The notes below the pieces were generated by a model. The model was not told the origin of the DNA and did no database searches. It saw nothing but the letters and a program-made list of their open reading frames with translations. Of a DNA stretch of 64,000 nt, positions 17,521 to 26,029 are shown one piece after another. Each line of letters starts with the position of its first letter. Within the stretch, counting starts at the first letter, position 1. Where the stretch lies: positions 124,001 through 188,000 of the forward strand of contig JAIOYW010000001.1 in NCBI GenBank assembly GCA_021740915.1, written 5' to 3'. This DNA is from Ignavibacteriales bacterium (GTDB lineage Bacteria; Bacteroidota; Ignavibacteria; Ignavibacteriales; Melioribacteraceae). The position numbers and the translations under genes are program-made.

Positions 17521-20328
17521 ATGTCAAAATTAATTGAACTTTCAGGATTGGGACAATCAGTTTGGTGTGATTTTATCAGCAGGAAATTTATTAACGACGG
17601 GAGTCTTAAAAAACTTATCGATCTGGGATTAAAGGGTGTGACTTCTAATCCGACAATATTTGATAAAGCTATTTCTGGCAGCGAAGATTATGACGAGGAT
17701 ATCAGGGAACTATTAACCAATGACATTGAACTTAATGATATTTACGAAAAAATAGTCATTAAAGATATTGTGCTTGCAGCAAATCTTTTATCTGATGTTT
17801 ATGTGAGCACAGGAGGAGTTGATGGTTATGTAAGTCTTGAAGTAAACCCTTTATTAGCAACAAGGACAAAAGATACGATCAGAGAAGCAGTCAGATTGCA
17901 CAAAATCCTTAACTGCCCCAATATTATGATTAAGGTTCCTGCAACCGAAGAGGGGATTCCTGCTATTGAATTCCTAATTGGCCAGGGTATTAATGTTAAT
18001 GTGACTCTTATTTTCAGTTTGACAAACTATAAGAAAGTAGCCGAGGCATATATTCGTGGACTTGAAAAATTCAGCGCCCGGGGTGGCGATCTCTCAAAAG
18101 TCGCCTCCGTGGCTTCTTTTTTTGTGAGCAGAGTTGATAGCGCAGTAGATAAACAACTTGAAGAAAAGGGGAATTCTGATTTAAAGGGAAAAATCGCAGT
18201 CGCGAATTCCCGCATTGCTTTTAAAATGGGTCAAGAAATATTTTCCGGCCCCAGATGGGAAAAACTAACAGATAAAGGAGCGAGAGTTCAGAGATTACTC
18301 TGGGCAAGCACAGGCACAAAAAACCCGGAATATTCCAAAACCCTGTATGTCGATGAATTAATCGGGCCCGATACTGTCAATACATTGCCTCCTGAAACAA
18401 TAGAGTTTTTTCTACAATCAGGAAAAGCTGAAAGAACAATTGATAAAAATATTTTTACTGCTGAAGAACAAATAAATAAACTTTCCTCGCTTGGCATATC
18501 AATCGAGCAAATCACAGAAAAACTTCAATCTGAGGGTGTGAAATCTTTTTCACAGTCCTTCTATTCTTTAATGGATAATTTACAGAGAAAATCTGATCTC
18601 TTTAGGTTGAAATCAGGTGGATTTTTCATCACAGCAGGCAAACACAGAGAAGTATTTATGCAGGAATTGAACAGTCTTTTCGTCCAGTCTGTCGCTGAAA
18701 GGATATGGAAAAAAGATCATTCCGTTTGGTCAGACAGTCCTGTTGAGATAAGTAATCGTCTCGGCTGGCTTGACTGTTTTGAAATTACAGAGGAACAACT
18801 GCCGTCCGTTAATAAGTTTGTCGAAGAAATAAAATCCGAGGGATTTACCGATTTGCTTTTGCTTGGGATGGGGGGATCAAGTCTTGCTCCCGAGGTTTTT
18901 GGAAAAACATTTACTGGTCATGAGGCAGGACTGAAAATACACATACTGGATTCAACTGACCCTGATATGGTTAGCAGGGTGAGAGATACACTTAATCCTC
19001 TGACTACTCTTTATATGGTCTCAACAAAATCAGGTGGAACTGTAGAAACAATTTCTTTTATGAAGTATTTCTATAATTATATACATAGTAATTTTGGTGC
19101 AGACTTTGCAAAAAATCACTTTGTTGCAATAACAGATCCAGGCAGCGGGCTTGAAGACATCGCAATTAAACTTGGATTCAGGAAAATATTTTTGAACGAT
19201 CCTGAAATTGGCGGGAGATATTCAGCCCTCTCCCTGTTTGGAATTGTGCCAGCTGCATTGGCTGGTATTGATGTGGCACGATTACTCAACGAAGGCAGAA
19301 AAGCTGCAAATAATTCAATAAAAAGCCCATATAAGGTTTATTCTGAAAACAGAGCATCAGTAATTGGTGCGCTGATTGGAGCTTGTGCAAAAGAAAATTC
19401 GGATAAATTGACTTTTATTTTATCTGAATCTGTGAAGCATCTGGGGGTCTGGTTCGAACAACTTATTGCTGAAAGCACCGGTAAAAATGGGGTTGGCATC
19501 CTTCCTGTTGATGGCGAAGATTTACTCGATGTCTCGAAATATCTCGGTGATAGAGTTTTCATCAATCTTTATATGAGAAATGAGGCACATTCAAATAAAA
19601 ATCTGGAGGAATTAATCATCAAGGGGTATCCTGTAATCTCTATACCATTGGACGATATTTATCAGATTGGCGGAGAAATTTTTAGCTGGGAGTTTTCAAC
19701 GGCAATAGCGAGCTGGGTACTAAACATAAATCCTTTTGATCAGCCAAACGTAGAGTCTGCCAAAGTGATCGCCCGTAAGATGGTCAGCGAGTATATTAAT
19801 AATGGGAAAATTGTTAATAACAAATATTTGACAAACACGTTAAATTATTCTATTACAGGCAATTACAGCAATACAATAAAGTCATTTATTGAATCATTAA
19901 TTGGAAATCCCGCTGTGGGAAATAAGAAAAAGTACTTAAGTTTACAAGCATATGTTCCATACGATGAAACTTTTGAAGAATTAATTCGGAAAATAAGAGG
20001 ACACATTGGGAGAAAATATGGTATTGCGACAACTTTTGGTTATGGTCCACGATTTCTGCATTCAACCGGCCAGCTTCACAAGGGAGATTCAGGCAATGGG
20101 ATATTTTTACAAATATTAAGCGAATATGTTAAGGATACCGGAATACCTGAAACGGCTGTAAAATCAGATAGTTCAATCAGTTTTGGAGTACTCAGAAATG
20201 CGCAAAGCCTCGGCGATGCCAGTGCTTTGAAAGAAAATGAAAGAACGATCGAGACTATTTTACTTAAAGGTGACTATGTTGAATCATTCAGGCATTTTAT
20301 GAAGGATATTGGTATAAAGAACATTTAA
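17521..20328 (+). CDS. tal-pgi: Bifunctional transaldolase / glucose-6-phosphate isomerase fusion
   Basis: One 935-residue polypeptide with two enzymes. Residues 1 to about 360 are transaldolase, with GVTSNPTIF and the Schiff-base Lys138 in NIMIKVPATEEG. From about 380 to the end is a glucose-6-phosphate isomerase, with LGMGGSSLAPEVF at about 450 and HLGVWFEQLIAESTGKNG at about 640-655 (the PGI phosphate and substrate signature). Such fusions are known from several bacterial groups. Joined to zwf and pgl, it lets sugar phosphates cycle between fructose 6-phosphate, glucose 6-phosphate and the pentose pool. A GAGG lies about 4 nt before the ATG. Confidence 0.95.
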   Translation: MSKLIELSGLGQSVWCDFISRKFINDGSLKKLIDLGLKGVTSNPTIFDKAISGSEDYDEDIRELLTNDIELNDIYEKIVIKDIVLAANLLSDVYVSTGGVDGYVSLEVNPLLATRTKDTIREAVRLHKILNCPNIMIKVPATEEGIPAIEFLIGQGINVNVTLIFSLTNYKKVAEAYIRGLEKFSARGGDLSKVASVASFFVSRVDSAVDKQLEEKGNSDLKGKIAVANSRIAFKMGQEIFSGPRWEKLTDKGARVQRLLWASTGTKNPEYSKTLYVDELIGPDTVNTLPPETIEFFLQSGKAERTIDKNIFTAEEQINKLSSLGISIEQITEKLQSEGVKSFSQSFYSLMDNLQRKSDLFRLKSGGFFITAGKHREVFMQELNSLFVQSVAERIWKKDHSVWSDSPVEISNRLGWLDCFEITEEQLPSVNKFVEEIKSEGFTDLLLLGMGGSSLAPEVFGKTFTGHEAGLKIHILDSTDPDMVSRVRDTLNPLTTLYMVSTKSGGTVETISFMKYFYNYIHSNFGADFAKNHFVAITDPGSGLEDIAIKLGFRKIFLNDPEIGGRYSALSLFGIVPAALAGIDVARLLNEGRKAANNSIKSPYKVYSENRASVIGALIGACAKENSDKLTFILSESVKHLGVWFEQLIAESTGKNGVGILPVDGEDLLDVSKYLGDRVFINLYMRNEAHSNKNLEELIIKGYPVISIPLDDIYQIGGEIFSWEFSTAIASWVLNINPFDQPNVESAKVIARKMVSEYINNGKIVNNKYLTNTLNYSITGNYSNTIKSFIESLIGNPAVGNKKKYLSLQAYVPYDETFEELIRKIRGHIGRKYGIATTFGYGPRFLHSTGQLHKGDSGNGIFLQILSEYVKDTGIPETAVKSDSSISFGVLRNAQSLGDASALKENERTIETILLKGDYVESFRHFMKDIGIKNI

Positions 20329-20337
20329 TTGATTCAA

Positions 20338-22962
20338 ATGAATAAAGAAAATATCAGATTAGCAGAAGACAAGGCAAAAAAGAAAAGCTGGAAAAAATGG
20401 GGACCCTATCTTAGTGAAAGACAGTGGGGTACAGTAAGAGAGGATTACAGCTTCAATGGTGACGCCTGGAATTATCTAACTTATGAAAAAGCAATTAGTC
20501 AGTCATATCGTTGGGGAGAGGATGGAATTGGCGGTATAAGCGATGAAAAACAACTCCTTAATTTTGCTTTTGGTTTCTGGAACGGTAAAGATGCATTTTT
20601 AAAAGAAAGGCTTTTTGGTCTATCTGGTACAGAAGGAAATCATGGTGAGGATGTAAAAGAATTATATTATTACCTCGATAACCTTCCTACCCACTCATAC
20701 ATGAAAATGCTTTACAAGTATCCTCAGAAAGAATTTCCTTACACACAGCTGAGAGAAAATAATAGAAATCGTGACAGGAAATCGCCTGAATTTGACATTA
20801 TTGATACCGGAATTTTCGATAGGAATGAATACTTTGATCTTTTTCTTGAATATGCAAAGGATGATGAGGAAGATATATGTATAAAAATCACGGCCTTTAA
20901 TAGAGGAGTGCACCCTTCCCAGCTGAATATCATCCCGCAATTATGGTGCAGAAATACATGGGATTGGGGCTATTCGGATGAAAAACCTGAAATAAAACAG
21001 AGAGATGAAAAGTTTTTAGAAATAACACACGAAAGGTTAGGCGCATATTTTCTCTATTTTGAAGGCGATCCCCAGTCTCTTTTTACCGATAATATTTCCA
21101 ATCTGGAAAGACTTTATGATTTCAAATCACAGCAAGGTTATTATAAGGATGCATTTCATGATTATATTGTTCTTGGGAAAGAGGATAAGGTAAATCCGCT
21201 GAAAACCGGTACAAAAGTTGCTTTAAATTATTACGTGTTTTTATTTCCGGATAAACCCTTTACTTGTCGTCTTCGGCTAACAAATAAAAAGAAAAAATCA
21301 CCTTTTCAGGATTTCGATAAAATTTTCAAATTGCGCAAAAATGAATCGGATGAGTTTTACAAAGAGATTCAATCAGGAATAAAGAGTAATGATGAAAAGC
21401 TTGTGCAGCGTCAGGCTTTTGCAGGAATGTTGTGGTCAAAGCAATTTTATTATTTCAATGTTGGGAAATGGCTGAATGGAGATCCAGGACAACCTGTTCC
21501 TCCGGAAACAAGATTAAAAGGCAGGAACTTTGAATGGAATCATCTAAATAATGATGACATAATATCGATGCCAGATAAGTGGGAATACCCTTGGTATGCC
21601 GTCTGGGACCTGGCGTTTCACTGTATTCCTTTAGCAATGATAGATACTGAATTTGCTAAAGAACAGATCATGATCTTCACAAGGGAAAGGTATCAGCATC
21701 CGAACGGGCAATTACCTGCATATGAGTGGAATTTCAGTGATGTTAATCCGCCTGTTCATGCCTGGGCTGCATGGCGCGTTTATAAAATCGACGAGAAACA
21801 CAACGGGAAAGGCGATCTGGATTTTCTCGAAAAAATATTTCTGAAACTTCTGTTGAATTTTACATGGTGGGTGAATAAAAAGGACGCTGAGGGCAGAAAT
21901 ATTTTTCAGGGCGGTTTTCTTGGCATGGATAATATTGGCATATTCGACAGGAGTAGTGTGCTCCCAACCGGAGGTCACCTTGATCAGGCAGATGGAACGA
22001 GTTGGATGGCAATGTATTCACTTAATATGCTCCGAATTAGTCTGGAATTATCATTGCATAAGCCTTTTTATCAGGAGATGTGCTCCAAATTCTTAGCTCA
22101 TTTTTTGTACATTGCCGCTGCAATGACAAAAATCGGTGAGGATGGTGTTGGTCTCTGGGACGAAGATGATCAATTTTATTACGATGCCCTTCACCTCCAA
22201 TCAGGACATTCAATAAAACTTAAAGTCCGTTCGATGGTGGGGCTGGTGCCATTATTTGCCGTTGAAGTGCTTGACCCGGAAATCCTCAAACATGTTCCGG
22301 AATTTGAAAAAGATTTAAAATGGTTCCTCAAGAATAAACCTGAACTCTCGAAACTCGTTTCGAGATGGACTGAGCCAGGGCTGGGTGAAAGACGACTTCT
22401 AAGTTTGCTTCGGGGAAGCAGAATGAAAAAACTGTTAAAACGAATGCTGGATGAGTCTGAATTCCTTTCTGAATATGGAATCAGGTCTCTATCAAAATAT
22501 CATGAATTCAGCCCTTATGTGCTTGAGGCAGAAGGAAACAGATTCGAGGTCAGGTATGTCCCAGGAGAATCAGATTCGGGGATGTTCGGCGGAAATTCAA
22601 ATTGGAGAGGTCCCATCTGGTTTCCTGTAAATTATCTTATTATTGAGAGCCTGCAGAAATTTCATCATTATTATGGCGATGATTTCAAAATTGAATATCC
22701 TGCCGATTCTGGAAATTATTTGACGATTAATGATGTTGCAAATAAACTTTCAGGGCGACTGAAAAAAGTTTTTTTAAAAGATAATCTTGGCAGAAGACCG
22801 ATATATGGGAAAAACGTAAAGTTCCAATCCGACCCATATTTCAAAGACATGATATTATTTTATGAATATTTTGATGGAGATAACGGGCAGGGACTTGGGG
22901 CATCTCATCAGACAGGTTGGACCGGTCTCATTGCAAAACTGATTCAACCCCGCAAAGACTGA
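20338..22962 (+). CDS. GH63/MGH1-like glycoside hydrolase
   Basis: An 874-residue cytosolic protein without a signal peptide. The opening KKWGPYLSERQWGTVREDYS and GDAWNYLTYEKAISQSYRWG, the central PDKWEYPWYAVWDLAFH and the late GNSNWRGPIWFPVNYLI are typical of (alpha/alpha)6-barrel enzymes annotated as 'MGH1-like' or GH63 glucosidases. They act on alpha-linked glucose or mannose in compounds such as glucosylglycerate, trehalose-like sugars or glycans. The gap to tal-pgi is 9 bp, so it is probably in the same operon and supplies hexose to it; that link is inference. I use the ATG at 20338 over a TTG three codons upstream. Confidence 0.8.
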   Translation: MNKENIRLAEDKAKKKSWKKWGPYLSERQWGTVREDYSFNGDAWNYLTYEKAISQSYRWGEDGIGGISDEKQLLNFAFGFWNGKDAFLKERLFGLSGTEGNHGEDVKELYYYLDNLPTHSYMKMLYKYPQKEFPYTQLRENNRNRDRKSPEFDIIDTGIFDRNEYFDLFLEYAKDDEEDICIKITAFNRGVHPSQLNIIPQLWCRNTWDWGYSDEKPEIKQRDEKFLEITHERLGAYFLYFEGDPQSLFTDNISNLERLYDFKSQQGYYKDAFHDYIVLGKEDKVNPLKTGTKVALNYYVFLFPDKPFTCRLRLTNKKKKSPFQDFDKIFKLRKNESDEFYKEIQSGIKSNDEKLVQRQAFAGMLWSKQFYYFNVGKWLNGDPGQPVPPETRLKGRNFEWNHLNNDDIISMPDKWEYPWYAVWDLAFHCIPLAMIDTEFAKEQIMIFTRERYQHPNGQLPAYEWNFSDVNPPVHAWAAWRVYKIDEKHNGKGDLDFLEKIFLKLLLNFTWWVNKKDAEGRNIFQGGFLGMDNIGIFDRSSVLPTGGHLDQADGTSWMAMYSLNMLRISLELSLHKPFYQEMCSKFLAHFLYIAAAMTKIGEDGVGLWDEDDQFYYDALHLQSGHSIKLKVRSMVGLVPLFAVEVLDPEILKHVPEFEKDLKWFLKNKPELSKLVSRWTEPGLGERRLLSLLRGSRMKKLLKRMLDESEFLSEYGIRSLSKYHEFSPYVLEAEGNRFEVRYVPGESDSGMFGGNSNWRGPIWFPVNYLIIESLQKFHHYYGDDFKIEYPADSGNYLTINDVANKLSGRLKKVFLKDNLGRRPIYGKNVKFQSDPYFKDMILFYEYFDGDNGQGLGASHQTGWTGLIAKLIQPRKD

Positions 22963-23049
22963 TGTTTGTTGCGGAATTTTTAGCCTTTTAGAATTTCAGC
23001 AAGTTCAAAAATACTTACGGAAAACCAATAGCCTGAGCAATGAACTGTA

Positions 23050-23949
23050 TTAGATTTGATCATCCCTGCAGGTGTTATTACTGGTATTACTTTCGATTTG
23101 TATTGTCGAATGATGTATGCCAAAGTCGTGGAATAATTCTGATGCTACCCGGTTTAGGAACTGATCTTCAACATGCCCGGAAGGGATGACAAGATGTACC
23201 GTCAATGCGTATTCAGTAGTGCTCATTGCCCATATATGCAAATCGTGTACATCCCCAACTCCGGATAATTCTGATAAATATGTATAAACCTGCTGGTAAT
23301 CAATATTAGCTGGAACAGCATCTATTGACAAATGCAATGAATCTTTCAATAGTCCCCATGTACTAATAGTGATCACCACAACGATTATCAGACTGATTAT
23401 CGGATCAAAAAGAAAAATACCTGTTATATTGATCAATAAGCCAGCAACTACCACACCAAGGGATACTACGGCATCTGAAGCCATATGCAAAAATGCTCCC
23501 TTTATGTTCAGGTCATTTTTTCTTCCGTTAAAAAAAAGCATAGCCGTGACCGTATTTATTACAACTCCAATGCCCGCAACAATCATCATTGTTATACCGC
23601 TGATTGGCTGAGGAGAACCGATTTTATGGATTGACTCAATAAAAATAACACCTAATGCAATCATAAGGATAATTGAGTTAAATAGAGCTGCGAGTATTGT
23701 TGATTTTCTGAATCCATAAGTTCTTGTTTTTGTCACCGGTAGTGCAGATAGATACGAGCCGCCCCAGGCAATAATGAGTCCAAGAATATCTGCAAAATTA
23801 TGTCCCGCATCAGCCAGAAGAGCCATCGAATTGACTGATAATCCAAAAATAACCTCAATGATTATATATAGCATATTCAGAACAATGCCAATCATAAAAG
23901 CTGAATTTATGTTCTGGTTATATATTGTATGAGTATGATTATGTGTCAT
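23050..23949 (-). CDS. Cation diffusion facilitator (CDF) metal exporter
   Basis: A 299-residue membrane protein with six predicted segments and a cytosolic C-terminal domain. The zinc-site pairs are HNFAD in helix 2 and HMASD in helix 5 (H-x3-D both times), as in ZitB/CzcD-type Zn2+/H+ antiporters. The N-terminus is His-rich (MTHNHTHT). The C-terminal domain has VGDVHDLHIWAMS and GIHHSTIQIE, the metal-sensing region of the family. Substrate is most likely Zn2+, possibly Co2+ or Cd2+. It is transcribed alone, behind a region holding an 11-bp inverted repeat (24090-24115). Confidence 0.92.
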   Translation of the reverse strand: MTHNHTHTIYNQNINSAFMIGIVLNMLYIIIEVIFGLSVNSMALLADAGHNFADILGLIIAWGGSYLSALPVTKTRTYGFRKSTILAALFNSIILMIALGVIFIESIHKIGSPQPISGITMMIVAGIGVVINTVTAMLFFNGRKNDLNIKGAFLHMASDAVVSLGVVVAGLLINITGIFLFDPIISLIIVVVITISTWGLLKDSLHLSIDAVPANIDYQQVYTYLSELSGVGDVHDLHIWAMSTTEYALTVHLVIPSGHVEDQFLNRVASELFHDFGIHHSTIQIESNTSNNTCRDDQI

Positions 23950-24089
23950 TTTAAGTTTTTCAGTATGCAGATTCAGAAAAATTATTGTTTTTAGTAAATC
24001 GGGAAAAGCATATCAAAAAATAAGAATAGAAATCAATCATCCAAAATTGATAAAACCCTGAAAAAATAAAAACAATAATGTGTGAAACA

Positions 24090-24115
24090 CAATATTTATT
24101 ATAGAATAAATATTG
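24090..24115. repeat. 11-bp perfect inverted repeat upstream of the CDF exporter gene
   Basis: CAATATTTATT (24090-24100) and AATAAATATTG (24105-24115) are exact reverse complements around a 4-nt loop. The site is about 140 bp upstream of the CDF start. A short TGTG-TGAAA-CACA dyad touches its left end (24080-24091). It is AT-only in the core and not followed by a U-run that would fit a terminator for the tRNA, which has its own. It could be an operator for metal-responsive control. Confidence 0.4.
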
Positions 24116-24162
24116 CAAAGGGATTAAATTATTTCAGAAGCTAAACTATCGTATAAAATAAA

Positions 24163-24194
24163 AAATCCTCATAAGAATTAACTTATGAGGATTT
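24163..24194 (-). terminator. Intrinsic terminator of tRNA-Arg
   Basis: A perfect 13-bp stem (24163-24175 with 24182-24194) encloses a 6-nt loop. On the minus strand it begins 1 nt after the tRNA 3' end and is followed by a run of T residues. It fits a Rho-independent terminator for the tRNA transcript. Confidence 0.8.
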
Positions 24195-24195
24195 G

Positions 24196-24269
24196 TACAC
24201 CCGTAGGGAGTCGAACCCCAAACCTTCTGATCCGTAGTCAGATGCTCTATCCAATTGAGCTACGGGTGC
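24196..24269 (-). tRNA. tRNA-Arg (anticodon ACG)
   Basis: Reading the minus strand gives a complete 74-nt cloverleaf. The acceptor stem is GCACCCG/CGGGTGT with a G-U first pair, the D-stem is GCTC/GAGC, the anticodon stem is TCTGA/TCAGA with loop CTACGGA, the variable loop has 5 nt, the T-arm has TTCGACT, and the discriminator is A. The anticodon is ACG at positions 34-36. CCA is not encoded. A34 must become inosine to read CGU, CGC and CGA codons, the job of the tadA product encoded at 13.8 kb. Confidence 0.95.
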
Positions 24270-24282
24270 AAAAATTAGAACA

Positions 24283-24290
24283 CAAATATA
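24283..24290 (-). promoter_or_regulatory. Bacteroidota-type promoter element (TAnnTTTG) before tRNA-Arg
   Basis: On the minus strand the sequence TATATTTG lies 14 nt before the mature tRNA 5' end. It fits the TAnnTTTG element recognised by the primary sigma factor of Bacteroidota. The spacing leaves a leader of a few bases. No clear TTTG upstream element is seen. Confidence 0.45.
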
Positions 24291-24368
24291 GTAAAAGAAA
24301 TTAAATATTTACAATCTGCAGTAGAGATAATTAGTAATTCAGCAAGACTTAAACAAACTTTATGGAAA

Positions 24369-25628
24369 TTATCTCGACCAGAAACGGTCGCTATTCAATA
24401 ATCCAATTGCTGCTGGCAGCATAATATTGCAGGATAATGATTTACCGATCAGATATTCTCTACTTTCGACTGGTGCCTGATAAACCGGAAAGTCAAATTC
24501 AGGAAATAAAATCCTTATTATTAATCCTAAATCATCCTGGCCCATAAGAAATCTGGGGAAAGTATTGCCATTCGTGCGCATATTCATTTCCTGTGCTTTC
24601 CATATTCCATTTTTATCAGCTCTGAATTGCACAGTAACCGGTCCGTATCCCCCTATCCCGTGAATAGCTTCAACGAATTTAATTGTTAATTTCTCCAGGA
24701 CCGGAGAATTGATCTTCTTAAATCCCATTGTTGCCCCTGAATCATGATCATTTCTGCTTATAAAAATGGGATCGAATGTTCCATCCTCAGCGATGACAGT
24801 ATGACAAGAATGATGGAATACATCAGGGGCATGTGCGAACAATGGTGTCAGATTATCCAACTGATCAAAATAATTAAATAGAGAAGCAGAGTCACCCAAA
24901 TATTCCTGGAAAATATAATTATCTCTTTCAAATATTGTTGTGGCATCCTCTCTTTTTCTGATGAAAAAAACTCCCTTCGAGGCAAATCCTTCTATTGGCT
25001 TTGCAATAAGGGGATAACCATGTTTCAAAATAAAAGCCTCAAGATCCTCGAAGTTAACTGATTGGTCCTTAAAAAAAGTTGCCGCAAAAGGCAGCCCATG
25101 TTGTTGACAGAACTTCCATGTTTCCCATTTGTTCAATGCGATTTTTAATGAATTTACTGAACCATAAGGTATTTTCCCTGGTAAGTCAGGGTAATCTCTC
25201 ATTAAAATAGAAATAATCTCAGTGTCTTCATCTCTACCACTTAAGATCAGATTCGGTTTTTCATTCCGGATGATTTCCTGTGTTTGTTTCTTAAAGTCAA
25301 AAGTATTAGTGTGTGGAACAAGATAACACCTGTCACAGCGGAAGTTATTCGGACTCGATGCGATGCTATTCATGCCGATTAGTTCAACCAGCTCCCGTCT
25401 CCTGAAACCCTGATATTCAAGGACATCGAGTATATTTTGCCCCACTAGACTGCCAACACTCGTGATAAGGATTTTTAATCTCTTATCCTGTTTTGTAAAT
25501 GTATTATTTATCAACTTTAGCCCATAAGCGAATTGTTTGGATATATAAGGAATAGAATGAAACTTTAACAAAATATAAGGGGAACAAGTTTTATTATTGC
25601 TTAAATTTTGCTTTACAAATATATTCAA
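24369..25628 (-). CDS. ATP-grasp domain protein, carbamoyl-phosphate-synthase-like
   Basis: From about residue 51 it has a Rossmann-like pre-ATP-grasp domain (LKILITSVGSLVGQNILDVL). An ATP-grasp core follows: GYPLIAKPIEGFASKGVFFI is the ATP-binding lysine and glycine loop, YIFQEYLG the hinge, and VTVQFRADKNGIWKAQEMNMRTNG the Mg-ligand Glu/Asn pair. Such enzymes join a carboxylate to an amine or thiol through an acyl phosphate; the substrates are unknown here. There is no biosynthetic partner next to it. The N-terminal 50 residues precede the usual start of the fold; a TTG at 25514 would give a better-fitting 381-residue protein. Confidence 0.75.
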   Translation of the reverse strand: MNIFVKQNLSNNKTCSPYILLKFHSIPYISKQFAYGLKLINNTFTKQDKRLKILITSVGSLVGQNILDVLEYQGFRRRELVELIGMNSIASSPNNFRCDRCYLVPHTNTFDFKKQTQEIIRNEKPNLILSGRDEDTEIISILMRDYPDLPGKIPYGSVNSLKIALNKWETWKFCQQHGLPFAATFFKDQSVNFEDLEAFILKHGYPLIAKPIEGFASKGVFFIRKREDATTIFERDNYIFQEYLGDSASLFNYFDQLDNLTPLFAHAPDVFHHSCHTVIAEDGTFDPIFISRNDHDSGATMGFKKINSPVLEKLTIKFVEAIHGIGGYGPVTVQFRADKNGIWKAQEMNMRTNGNTFPRFLMGQDDLGLIIRILFPEFDFPVYQAPVESREYLIGKSLSCNIMLPAAIGLLNSDRFWSR

Positions 25629-26029
25629 AATAAAGAATTGAGTGTCGAAATCAGGGATAATTATCTTTCAAAATCTATATACATTCAGTGAATAAATCAA
25701 TCATGTAAAAATTCAGGTAATCCGAATCAGTTAAGACAGAGATGAATGATATGGATCAAAAATTCGTATGGGTAAGAATAATTTGGTATCAAGTTTGGTT
25801 TCTTCACTCTGGGTTTGGATCGAATTAGTTAAATATCAATCAATTATTATGCGGATAGTTTTCCTATACACCCAGATTTTTTTAAGATTGCAATAGAACA
25901 GAATAATTTGCAGACAGGTTTGAATTCCAGAAAGCCTGATAGTGGGCTAAGTTTGTTATTTTATTTCTTTCTGGATTGGGTGAATTTATTAATTTGTTGT
26001 TTGGAAATTTAGAATTCTAACGGGTAAAA
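25629..26029. other. Gene-free spacer of about 400 bp between divergent genes
   Basis: The spacer separates the ATP-grasp gene (-) and the aminotransferase gene (+). Only very short frames occur, for example a 28-codon one from 25741 with no clear ribosome site. I see no RNA gene, no strong hairpin and no repeat. Promoters for both flanking genes must lie here; none stands out. Confidence 0.5.

Noticed and set aside
25741-25827. 28-codon ATG frame rich in Trp in the 400-bp spacer
   Set aside because: No ribosome site, too short, and no protein-like pattern that could be supported.
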